Below are positions 11,263 through 18,441 of a stretch of DNA of 19,148 bases, in pieces. Each line of letters starts with the position of its first letter. Within the stretch, counting starts at the first letter, position 1. Source of the stretch: Rodentolepis nana (lineage: Eukaryota > Platyhelminthes > Cestoda > Cyclophyllidea > Hymenolepididae); contig UZAE01013789.1 in the NCBI GenBank assembly GCA_900617975.1, forward strand, positions 1 to 19,148. Reading direction: 5' to 3'. A program made the position numbers and the translations under genes. The notes beneath the pieces are model-generated. The model was not told the origin of the DNA. It saw only the letters and a list, made by a program, of their open reading frames with translations, and ran no database searches.

Positions 11263-11553
11263 TTTACCATTTAAAGAGTTTTGCATGGAACGAAACAAAT
11301 GATAATCCGAAGGTGCAAGGTCAGGGCTATATGGTGGGTGTGACAAAACATCCCAACCCAGTTCCAATAATTTTTGCCGAGTAACCAAAGATGTGTGGGG
11401 CCTTGCGTTATCATGATGGAAAACAACACCCTTCCGATTTGATAATGCCGGCCGCTTATCTTCAATTGCATCCTTCAGTTTTTCCAGTTGTTCAACATAC
11501 ACATTTGAATTTATCATTTGGTTCTGCGCCTCAATAGTTCAAAATACAAAATT
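11263..11553. repeat. Direct duplication across N, right copy (partner 10971-11261)
   Basis: Repeats the left copy and then continues into the WDRKG part of the mariner transposase, which shows that the two copies are overlapping ends of one locus. Confidence 0.85.
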
Positions 11554-11575
11554 CCTTTGCGATCCCATGTGGAAC
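11263..11575 (-). pseudogene. Mariner transposase fragment (right assembly copy) with WDRKG segment
   Basis: This repeats the left copy from 11263 to 11553 and extends upstream in transposase sense. On the - strand, codons from 11567 read WDRKGILYFELL, matching the conserved mariner segment between the first and second catalytic Asp residues (the WD here is conserved but is not the catalytic Asp). A one-base frameshift near 11528-11531 separates this from QNQMINSNVYVEQL and the HHDNARPH motif. The frame is cut off by the N at 11262. Homology upstream fades near 11575 with Ser-Ser-Thr-Trp. The WDRKG part is absent from the left copy because that copy ends at the N. Confidence 0.75.
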
Positions 11576-11989
11576 TGAGGTGTGTTGTGTGTTGTGTGCG
11601 GATTGGGATAATTGTGAGTGTGTGGTGAAGTTTGAAGGGTGGAATGATGGAGGAGGAGATGTGGGAGAAGTGGCGTTTGAATCATTGCAATTCTGAGCAT
11701 TCTTATTGTCACTAGTGGGGAGTAAGTGTTGGTGAATTGCAAGGAGATGCAATGCATGTGGTGAAGGAAGAGTGGGGAAAGAAGGAGGTGGAGCTGAAGT
11801 GGTTAGAAGCGTAGAAGTTGAGGTCGAAGTAGAAGGAGATTGAGGAGGTGAATGGGGCGCAGACATGTGAGACAAAGGTGAAGTGAGATCACGCGGAGAC
11901 TTGTTGATGTTTGCAGAAAGTAATTGTGCTTTTGCGTTTTGTTGGGCAGGGTTTGGAGAAATTGGAGATGGAGAGCGAGAGGAAGACAT
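11576..11989 (-). CDS. Ser/Thr/Pro-rich frame, possible retrotransposon ORF1 N-terminus (truncated)
   Basis: From an ATG at 11987-11989 the - strand frame opens with MSSSRSPSPISPNPAQQNAK and continues for about 138 residues rich in Ser, Thr, Pro and His, including SPRDLTSPLSHM and SPPQSPSTST. It then runs, in a non-mariner frame, through the mariner segment to a stop at 11531-11533. It looks intrinsically disordered, with no zinc knuckle or RNA-binding domain visible. Jockey-type retrotransposons often have such a low-complexity N-terminus in their gag-like ORF1, and the neighbouring RNase H belongs to that kind of element. I infer a truncated ORF1 N-terminus interrupted by the mariner fragment. 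It could equally be unrelated coding or repetitive DNA. The last residues before the stop (FCILNY) are mariner DNA read out of frame. Confidence 0.35.
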
Positions 11990-12214
11990 GTTTACAGCAA
12001 GTGTAACATTTTCTTTATGACACTAGTATCATTCGTCGGGCTACATATATATGTGACATTTGCAGTAACAATGTAAGTCACTCTCAATTGGTCAGTGTAT
12101 TTCGTTGCCAAGTGCACTGAATTAGGTCATTGGGGGTCACGGATGAGGTGATGTGGCAAATGTTTCGTTGGAAAATGTTATCTTTGTATGAGGTCACCAA
12201 AATTTATATCGATG
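11990..12214 (-). other. Spacer between RNase H remnant and ORF1-like frame
   Basis: No open frame. On the - strand it leads into the ORF1-like start, so it may combine the 3' end of one retroelement with the 5' leader of another. CGTTGCCAAGTGCAC at 12103-12117 resembles part of the repeat core at 14601-14671 (CGTTGTCCAGGGTGCAC) and could be a very degenerate copy of it. Confidence 0.3.
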
Positions 12215-12303
12215 TCATGTCATTGTTGACAGGTGGCCAATACCTTGGTGATTTGCAGATGTGCCATAATTTGACACGATTTGCAATTTATCGATTGTCT
12301 TCT

Positions 12304-12383
12304 GATTAAGGCCTTCATTGTGTGGAAAGACATCGGTCGGTTTGATTAAGGTCTTCATTGTGTGGAAAGACATCGGCCGGTCG
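12304..12383. repeat. 40-bp tandem duplication, two copies
   Basis: A 40-base unit starting GATTAAGGCCTTCATTGTGT at 12304 is repeated at 12344 with a few substitutions. Forty is not a multiple of three, so the duplication shifts the frame of the retroelement's C-terminal coding sequence after the RNase H domain. Confidence 0.85.
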
Positions 12384-12389
12384 CCTTGC

Positions 12390-12755
12390 CCGCTTCTTAT
12401 CAAATGTGTCAGCAAGCTCATTGCCTTTAATGCCACAGTGACCAGGAATCCATTGTAGGACCACTGTTTTGTTTTTCTCTCTTAGCAGCTGATAGGGTTT
12501 TTTTACATTCGTTTATCTCGGCTGTTTTGGGTGGCTCTCTGCTTCCAATTGAGTTTATTGCTGCCTGTGAGACCGAAAGAATCACAGCTTGTGTGAATTT
12601 AGTATCCATACAACATAGTCGGCATAGAGCTAACCTAATGGCCTCTATTTCTCCTTCAAATGCGGATCTATTGTGTCCCACTGCTGTGCAGAAAGAGAGG
12701 AGTTCAGAATAGACACCTGCACCATCGTTTGCTTGGTTTTCCATGTATGACCCAT
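12390..12755 (-). pseudogene. Retrotransposon RNase H domain (version A), broken
   Basis: RNase H degrades RNA in the RNA-DNA hybrid during retrotransposition. The - strand reads GSYMENQANDGAGVYSEL, FEGEIEAIRLAL and then AVILSVSQAAINSIGS in one frame (12427-12744). A frameshift near 12480 leads to a second frame containing VVLQWIPGHCGIKGNELADT, the final His and Asp region. Of the usual Asp-Glu-Asp-Asp set, the Glu of the second motif is visible. The third-motif Asp, expected as SDSQ, is Val here (codon 12571-12573). The first Asp, expected before GSYM, is replaced by Tyr at the endonuclease junction. Inactive. It follows the endonuclease directly with no reverse transcriptase between them. 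Confidence 0.75.
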
Positions 12756-13157
12756 ACGGCGTGTATGCTCGCTGATGTCGCTTGAAGCCATTAGCAAGTG
12801 AGAGGTTGTTCTGGTTCCATTGTAGTGCAAATATGTAGCCGGACTCTCATTGCTATAAATAAGTTCCAGAGGGTTGCTATTTACCATGTCTTCAATTCAT
12901 TGCTATAAATAAGTTCCAGAATGTTGCTTTTTAGCATGCAATATATGTTCCAAAGGATTGCTGTATAGCAAGTCTTCGATTTCCTTTCCAGCTTTGTTTG
13001 TATCCCTGTAGCCACACATGGTGGAGTGGGCGTTGAAGTCTCCTAATACTACAGTTTTGTGTGAGATGTTCAGAAAGTCAAAGTTGGGACTATTCTGGGG
13101 TGGATTATAGACTGCATATACCTTGAAGTGGTTTTGACATTTCAAACATTTATTCTN
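12756..13157 (-). pseudogene. Retrotransposon endonuclease, C-terminal part (version A)
   Basis: The - strand contains FKVYAVYNPPQNSPNFDFLN, VVLGDFNAH and TNKAGKEIEDLL (frame 12903-13145), then, after duplicated modules, NPLELIYSNESPATYLHYNG and SSDISEHTRR (frame 12645-12887). GDFNAH is the diagnostic motif of apurinic-type LINE endonucleases, which nick the target DNA. The later Asp expected in a TTxDL context is His here (TTSHLLMASSD). The terminal His-containing strand is absent because the sequence jumps to RNase H at about 12755. The - strand frames are separated by a repeated SNPLE-type module at 12848-12965. Confidence 0.75.
12848..12965. repeat. Three-copy module within the endonuclease (version A)
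   Basis: CATTGCTATAAATAAGTTCC starts at 12848 and recurs at 12898, and a diverged third copy containing ATATATGTTCC spans 12938-12965. Each encodes, on the - strand, a version of the SNPLELIYSN segment. Version B (14019-14046) has only the single diverged copy, so the expansion is specific to version A. Confidence 0.75.
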
Positions 13158-13158
13158 T
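13158..13158. other. Single N, probable scaffold join
   Basis: It lies exactly between the end of version A and the start of version B of the same retroelement segment. Confidence 0.9.
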
Positions 13159-13727
13159 TTTACATTCGTTTATCTCGGCTGTTTTGGGTGGCTCTCTGCT
13201 TCCAATTGAGTTTATTGAGCTTTCTCTCTCAGTAGCTGATAGAGTTTTTTACATTCGTATATCTCAGCTGTTTATCTCTGTTTCCACATTAGTTTATTGC
13301 TGACTGTGAGTCCGAAAGTATCACGCTCTCTGTTTCCAATTGAGTTTATTGTTGCCTGTGAGTATCTCTGCTTCCAATAGAGTCTATTGCTGACTGTAAG
13401 TTCGAAATCTACTTCCAATTGAGTTTATTGCTGACTGTGAGTTCGAAAGTGTCTATTGCTGACTGTGAGTCCGAAAGTATCACCGTTTTATTCCTTCTTT
13501 TATCTCAGCTGTTTTTGGGTATTATCTCAGCTGTTTTGGGTGGCTCTCTGTTTCAAATTGAGGTCTATTATGACTGTGAGTCCGAAAGTATCACCGCTTT
13601 GGTGTTTCCTGACTGTGAGTCCGAAAGTATCACCGCTTTGGTAAACCTGACTGTGAGTCCCAAAGTATCACCGCTTTGGTGAATTTAGCTTTTGGGTGTC
13701 TCTCTGTTTCCAATAGAGTCTATTGCT
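13159..13727. repeat. Scrambled mini-module array derived from RNase H sequence
   Basis: After about 60 bases identical to 12501-12560, the sequence becomes an irregular array of two short RNase H-derived modules. One is GACTGTGAGTCCGAAAG, or variants of it, at 13303, 13393, 13434, 13462, 13573, 13612 and 13650. The other resembles CTCTGTTTCCAATTGAGTTTATTG and recurs around 13192, 13278, 13328, 13366, 13410, 13541 and 13700. Pieces of the TTACATTCG and ATCTCAGCTG stretch are interspersed. The last three GACTGTGAG units are regular, 38-39 bases apart. On the - strand the modules encode VILSDSQSA-like and INSIGSREPP-like pieces. There is no continuous long frame. The array could be real local rearrangement or assembly collapse of many genomic copies. 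Confidence 0.75.
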
Positions 13728-13920
13728 CCTGTGAGACCGAAAGAATCACAGCTTGTGTGAATTTAGTATCCATACAACATAGTCGGCATAGAGCTAACCT
13801 AATGGCCTCTATTTCTCCTTCAAATGCGGATCTATTGTGTCCCACTGCTGTGCAGAAAGAGAGGAGTTCAGAATAGACACCTGCACCATCGTTTGCTTGG
13901 TTTTCCATGTATGACCCATA
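13728..13920 (-). pseudogene. Retrotransposon RNase H, N-terminal part (version B)
   Basis: The - strand repeats MENQANDGAGVYSEL through AVILSVSQ exactly as in version A and then breaks into the scrambled array at about 13727, so the C-terminal third of the domain is missing on this side. The Asp-to-Val change (codon 13736-13738) is shared with version A. The endonuclease junction at about 13918-13921 is also the same, which indicates the same locus or a recent duplicate. Confidence 0.7.
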
Positions 13921-14519
13921 CGGCGTGTATGCTCGCTGATGTCGCTTGAAGCCATTAGCAAGTGAGAGGTTGTTCTGGTTCCATTGTAGTGCAAATATGT
14001 AGCCGGATCATCATTGCTGCAATATATGTTCCAAAGGATTGCTGTATAGCAAGTCTTCGATTTCCTTTCCAGCTTTGTTTGTATCCCTGTAGCCACACAT
14101 GGTGGAGTGGGCGTTGAAGTCTCCTAATACTACAGTTTTGTGTGAGATGTTCAGAAAGTCAAAGTTGGGACTATTCTGGGGTGGATTATAGACTGCATAT
14201 ACCTTGAAGTGGTTTTGACATTTCAAACATTTATTCTGATTATTACGCAGATGTCTTGTGTCGAGCCCATACTCTTGATTATATCGTAATGTGAGGTGAG
14301 GCCTTCTTTTACTCCAGTCAGAATTCCACTTGCATCTTGACGGCATTTAGGTAGAAGGTACAGGGTGAAACCTGGGAATTGGTAGTACTTCAGTTTGTCA
14401 TCCGAAAGGTTTGCTGCCATAATTGTGAAAATGTCTACATCATAGGTTTGTAGGATTTTCTGGACTTGCATCTTTTTGTCCTGTGATATCCCTCCAGCAA
14501 TCCACTGGAGGATTTGTAG
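13921..14519 (-). pseudogene. Retrotransposon endonuclease domain (version B)
   Basis: The - strand frame beginning near 14519 reads LQILQWIAGGISQDKK, DVDIFTIMAANLSDDKL and SGILTGVKEGLTSHYDIIKS. It ends at a stop at 14223-14225 caused by a one-base loss within a Val-Trp-Lys context. It resumes in another frame (to 14011) as FKVYAVYNPPQN and VVLGDFNAH, and after a further shift near 14030 as SNDDPATYLHYNG and SSDISEHTRR. This is an exonuclease-endonuclease-phosphatase fold of the LINE type. The expected catalytic Asn (QWN) is Ile, the expected Glu (IxE) lies in an Ala-Ala context, and the late Asp is His, so the enzyme is dead. The frame upstream of 14519 runs without interruption into the leader repeat. 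Confidence 0.75.
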
Positions 14520-14600
14520 ACGTTGTGATTCGCCCTGACGAATACGATTTCTCTTACAGACTTGTTTCAAGCTAATCATAATGATATAAGTCAAATCAAA

Positions 14601-14671
14601 TGTCGAGTGATAGACTTTTTTGCCGTACAAAGATACGTTGTCCAGGGTGCACCACGTGGAGGCAAGTCTAT
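14601..14671. repeat. Core repeat, copy 1
   Basis: It runs from TGTCGAGTGATAGACTT to GGCAAGTCTATC. The 8-base ends ATAGACTT and AAGTCTAT are perfect inverted repeats. Inside are the overlapping palindromes GGTGCACC and CCACGTGG, the latter containing CACGTG, an E-box hexamer. Duplicated at 16037-16107. Confidence 0.8.
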
Positions 14672-14884
14672 CTCGCACCCTTACTTGATGAATTGGATGT
14701 TGAGATGTAGAAATACTTATTTTGGAAGGGATAAGTAGACGATGGTGATAGTGGGTGAAAAAGTGGAGGGAAGATTGGACGTAAAGAGCAGATGTGGGGT
14801 GGGGGTAGGAGAATGTTGTGGAAGAGGGGTAATCGATGCAAGAGGTGTAAAATTGTGACAAGTGAGGTGAGGTCATATTGAAGG

Positions 14885-14957
14885 ATGTGCCGGTTTATAG
14901 ACCTTTTGCAATATGAGTATACGTTGCCCGAGCGTTCATTACGTAGAGGTAAAGTTA
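14885..14957. repeat. Core repeat, copy 2
   Basis: It begins GTGCCGGTTTATAGACC and continues TATGAGTATACGTTGCCC, matching copy 3 closely. The right half is diverged: GGTGCACCACGTGGAGG has become a GCGTTCATTACGTAGAGG-type sequence, which removes both palindromes. Duplicated at 16321-16393. Confidence 0.75.
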
Positions 14958-15300
14958 CTAAGTACCCCCTTTCCAGCGGTTGGGGAATTGATTGTATCAA
15001 AAGAGGCGAATTTTGTGATGATGATGCGATGGGTTGAAAATAAGAGAGATGATGATAATGTGAGGTCATACCTTCATTGATATAGCTCATTGACGGTTCA
15101 AGCTGAGTTGTGTGAGATGACATTTGGTGGTATATTTGGATGCCAATTGCTTGGCTTCATTTTGGCGGTATTCCAAGTGGTGGAGCATTATTTTATAGAA
15201 GAAGAAGGAGTGCGGATTGAAGTGGCCTTTATGGCCAAACCTCTGCGTCTGTATCCCCCTCTCCCCATGATGTATTGACAATTTATGATACCCCAACAAA
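14958..15300 (-). other. Leader-like region with short open frames, unassigned
   Basis: The - strand carries short frames in different phases: one starting MGRGGYRRRGLAIKATSIRT (ATG at about 15266, within 15188-15385), one containing FGHKGHFNPHS (15087-15299) and the upstream part of the frame at 14668-15123 (MSSHTTQLEPSMSYINEG). They could be frameshifted pieces of one ancestral retroelement ORF1 or of a separate repeat. I recognise no domain. The whole region is repeated at 16394-16736 within the assembly duplication. Confidence 0.3.
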
Positions 15301-15793
15301 ATATATAGTTTTCTAAATGTACGAAAAGTCTTGAGCTAGAATTTAGACAATGGTGAATATGGTCAGTGAGGAAGCTGTCGGTCATTCTGACCTTGGAGAG
15401 GAGTGTCTAAAGAGATACCTGAGGCAAAAAAGGCGTTTTTTGTCCAGAATATAGGACAATAACAATATCTAATTTAATCATGATATTTAGAAAACTGTCA
15501 ACTAACGGATTCATATGTCATGGAATGACTTTATCCGATAAGTTCACATTAAATCCTAAAAACAGGCCTCATCCCTATGTGCCATTGTGATGCGAAAGAA
15601 TATGAATAGGTCAAATAGAGTCACCAACACGATGACAAGCTGATAAGGTAGAATTTGACAATTCTAATTACTTGCCGGTGTAACTATCGCTCTGACATTT
15701 TCCCGCAAGCTTAAATCCTGACTTCTAAATATTCAATAACTTGATTTGTAAGATGTAAAATAATGGCTGATTACTTTGACAAGGTCTCTGCTA
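15301..15793. other. Non-coding sequence, no recognisable feature
   Basis: No frame of note. A small imperfect hairpin (GGCAAAAAAGGCGTTTTTTG at about 15423-15442) is visible. The segment is duplicated at 16737-17229. Confidence 0.6.
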
Positions 15794-15794
15794 N
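15794..15794. other. Single N, probable scaffold join
   Basis: It lies exactly between the two identical 1435-base copies. Confidence 0.9.
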
Positions 15795-17229
15795 TACAGG
15801 GTGAAACCTGGGAATTGGTAGTACTTCAGTTTGTCATCCGAAAGGTTTGCTGCCATAATTGTGAAAATGTCTACATCATAGGTTTGTAGGATTTTCTGGA
15901 CTTGCATCTTTTTGTCCTGTGATATCCCTCCAGCAATCCACTGGAGGATTTGTAGACGTTGTGATTCGCCCTGACGAATACGATTTCTCTTACAGACTTG
16001 TTTCAAGCTAATCATAATGATATAAGTCAAATCAAATGTCGAGTGATAGACTTTTTTGCCGTACAAAGATACGTTGTCCAGGGTGCACCACGTGGAGGCA
16101 AGTCTATCTCGCACCCTTACTTGATGAATTGGATGTTGAGATGTAGAAATACTTATTTTGGAAGGGATAAGTAGACGATGGTGATAGTGGGTGAAAAAGT
16201 GGAGGGAAGATTGGACGTAAAGAGCAGATGTGGGGTGGGGGTAGGAGAATGTTGTGGAAGAGGGGTAATCGATGCAAGAGGTGTAAAATTGTGACAAGTG
16301 AGGTGAGGTCATATTGAAGGATGTGCCGGTTTATAGACCTTTTGCAATATGAGTATACGTTGCCCGAGCGTTCATTACGTAGAGGTAAAGTTACTAAGTA
16401 CCCCCTTTCCAGCGGTTGGGGAATTGATTGTATCAAAAGAGGCGAATTTTGTGATGATGATGCGATGGGTTGAAAATAAGAGAGATGATGATAATGTGAG
16501 GTCATACCTTCATTGATATAGCTCATTGACGGTTCAAGCTGAGTTGTGTGAGATGACATTTGGTGGTATATTTGGATGCCAATTGCTTGGCTTCATTTTG
16601 GCGGTATTCCAAGTGGTGGAGCATTATTTTATAGAAGAAGAAGGAGTGCGGATTGAAGTGGCCTTTATGGCCAAACCTCTGCGTCTGTATCCCCCTCTCC
16701 CCATGATGTATTGACAATTTATGATACCCCAACAAAATATATAGTTTTCTAAATGTACGAAAAGTCTTGAGCTAGAATTTAGACAATGGTGAATATGGTC
16801 AGTGAGGAAGCTGTCGGTCATTCTGACCTTGGAGAGGAGTGTCTAAAGAGATACCTGAGGCAAAAAAGGCGTTTTTTGTCCAGAATATAGGACAATAACA
16901 ATATCTAATTTAATCATGATATTTAGAAAACTGTCAACTAACGGATTCATATGTCATGGAATGACTTTATCCGATAAGTTCACATTAAATCCTAAAAACA
17001 GGCCTCATCCCTATGTGCCATTGTGATGCGAAAGAATATGAATAGGTCAAATAGAGTCACCAACACGATGACAAGCTGATAAGGTAGAATTTGACAATTC
17101 TAATTACTTGCCGGTGTAACTATCGCTCTGACATTTTCCCGCAAGCTTAAATCCTGACTTCTAAATATTCAATAACTTGATTTGTAAGATGTAAAATAAT
17201 GGCTGATTACTTTGACAAGGTCTCTGCTA
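15795..17229. repeat. Direct duplication across N, right copy (partner 14359-15793)
   Basis: It contains second copies of the endonuclease N-terminus (- strand, 15795 to about 15955), the two core repeats (16037-16107 and 16321-16393) and the leader-like frames (16104-16559, 16523-16735, 16624-16821). Probably not independent biological copies. Confidence 0.9.
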
Positions 17230-18441
17230 TCCGGACGAAAACAATTAATGCGATTTATTATCAACGTTGCTTATACCCTTTAATTAAAAGCTAGGTAACC
17301 AAATTGTATGATCACAAAAACCTTTGCATGAATTAAGGACCAGTGGCAAGTCGAACTACAAATTGTGGAAGGAGTTACTCAGGCGGATTAAAAATAAGGC
17401 TTTCAACAAGCATGATTAGGGCAAGATCATTAAAATGACCAATGGTGTCTTCTGCTTACTCAAGCTGTATTTGCTTAAACAACCAAAACGGGAATTCCCC
17501 CTCTCTAGTATCATCCATCCACATATAAAGGTGATTAGAAGAAATTAGATCGATAGGAGGAGTTTATGAACGCGTGAGGGGTTTCTGACAAAAAAAGAAG
17601 ACGGTGATCTTGCACTTTCAATTGAATCCATTTTTCTCTCACAAAGTGATCAATAAGAAAGTCCATTATACCATATCCAGTCATTTATTCTCCAAGTGTG
17701 ATAACTGTGATAGAAAGGACGCACCTGCAAGTGCTATTGTCGGATCAATTGCAAGCCCATTGAAACGATTGTTTCGAAAGGTAGCGGCACGTATTCAACT
17801 CCGAAGAAAAACGAAAAAACACCTCTTACCTTTTCCCTACATTATCTATGAATTCTAAACCAGTTAGCTAATTCGTCTTTTCTCGTTTGGTTTAAGTGGA
17901 ATGCCTTAACTTTTAAAGCCAATACTTCAATCCCTTTCCCACCTGTCATGATTGACAAGAGTCGGGATTGTACTTGTGAATCATAAAGCTCCCATTTGTA
18001 TAAAAATTACGATTCATCTTCCACCTACATTTGGTTTGACCCAAATTGCAAGCCCTTATTAAGTACAACTATCTGTAGTAGGTAAAAATGGCGAAATCTC
18101 AGCTAGTGCGTAAGAAATGCAATTTCCTTTTGGCTCGTAATGTTTCACATCAAAGAAAATTTACGTTTTTATCATTAAATCAATGATTATCTGAAAAGGT
18201 AAAAAGTAGAATAATAAACCCGTTAAGAGGAAAAAATTAATACTTAATCAAAATTATACTACCACCTTGTTGGAAATCATTTAGCGTTTTGCTATTTCCA
18301 TAGACTGACCTCTATTTTGAAATGTTAAAATCGATTTCAATTTTTACTTGCGCCGATGATCCAGATATTATTTTACTGGTTGATGGATTGGCTGCAGGTT
18401 GAAGACTTTTCTTTCCCTGTTTGTGCATTTTCCTCTCCAGT
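17230..18441. other. Unassigned sequence with a weak open frame
   Basis: Slightly less AT-rich than the left half of the window. The only frame worth mentioning is 17604-17858 (+), 84 codons, whose middle reads CDNCDRKDAPASAIVGSIAS followed by a basic stretch. The Cys-Asp-Asn-Cys pair is isolated and I recognise no family. It could be a decayed transposon or exon piece. Nothing else is supported. Confidence 0.35.

Larger units (their letters stand above)
10750..11575 (-). mobile_element. Mariner-family transposon, 5'-truncated
   Basis: The 3' end carries a classical mariner terminal inverted repeat beginning TTAGGTTGGCAACTAAGTCA at 10750, immediately preceded by TA (10748-10749), the usual target. 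Inward on the - strand comes the C-terminal half of a mariner transposase. The opposite inverted repeat and the transposase N-terminal half (helix-turn-helix DNA-binding domains and first catalytic Asp) are absent. Homology stops near 11575, where an unrelated Ser/Pro/Thr-rich frame begins. Bases 10971-11261 are duplicated at 11263-11553 across a single N, so the true element remnant is probably about 290 bp shorter than the span given. Not mobile by itself. Confidence 0.85.
12501..13157. repeat. Version A of a duplicated locus flanking N at 13158
   Basis: It starts TTTTACATTCGTTTATCTCG at 12501 and ends ...ACATTTATTCT at 13157. The segment after the N (13159-14237) starts and ends with the same sequences but is longer (1079 against 657 bases). 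Differences are confined to an expanded RNase H array in version B and an expanded endonuclease module in version A. Confidence 0.8.
13159..14237. repeat. Version B of a duplicated locus flanking N at 13158
   Basis: Partner of 12501-13157. It differs by the scrambled array (about 13219-13727) and by having one rather than three copies of the endonuclease module. Confidence 0.8.
12215..14519 (-). mobile_element. Jockey-type non-LTR retrotransposon remnant lacking reverse transcriptase
   Basis: Read on the - strand, an apurinic-endonuclease-like domain (from about 14519) is followed directly by an RNase H domain (ending near 12390). The reverse transcriptase that should separate them, normally well over a kilobase, is missing. 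Both domains contain frameshifts and altered catalytic positions. The region is present as two versions on either side of the N at 13158 (12501-13157 and 13159-14237) that share the same endonuclease-RNase H junction. Domain order and motifs match the Jockey/I group of LINEs that carry RNase H. The exact family name cannot be given without a search. Confidence 0.75.
14601..15168 (-). repeat. Two tandem leader units of about 284 bp
   Basis: Two units, each made of a roughly 70-base core plus a pyrimidine-rich (- strand) stretch, lie head to tail with core starts at 14601 and 14885, 284 bases apart. On the - strand they lie immediately upstream of the endonuclease reading frame. They can be read through as open frames (14223-14876 and 14668-15123) rich in Ser, Thr, Pro, His and Tyr. 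Substitutions between cores change amino acids freely, so coding is doubtful. Tandem monomers ahead of a LINE ORF would fit a promoter-bearing 5' leader; this is inference. Confidence 0.5.
14359..15793. repeat. Direct duplication across N, left copy (partner 15795-17229)
   Basis: 1435 bases from TACAGGGTGAAACCTGGG to AAGGTCTCTGCTA recur after the N with a constant offset of 1436. Reading frames compared in both copies are identical residue for residue. The left copy ends exactly at the N and the right copy begins there. Confidence 0.9.

Noticed and set aside
11539..11757. - strand frame starting MHCISLQFTNTYS
   Set aside because: It overlaps the Ser/Pro-rich frame in another phase and has no motif. 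A shadow frame.
12527..12712. + strand open frame at the RNase H locus, repeated at 13676-13876
   Set aside because: It is the antisense shadow of the RNase H coding strand and has no independent evidence.
13159..13727. CRISPR-like array
   Set aside because: Units of irregular spacing carry retrotransposon RNase H sequence rather than unique spacers, there are no cas genes, and the genome is eukaryotic.
14223..14876. 217-residue frame as one real protein
   Set aside because: Its first half is the repeat leader unit read through and its second half is a frameshifted endonuclease fragment. The upstream ATG is not a convincing start.
15423..15445. Hairpin followed by T-run as an intrinsic terminator
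   Set aside because: This is a eukaryotic locus with no gene ending there. The stem is imperfect and made mostly of A and T runs.
15795..17229. Second independent insertion of the retroelement leader and endonuclease
   Set aside because: It is apparently identical to 14359-15793 and bounded exactly by a single N, so an assembly duplicate is much more likely than two insertions.
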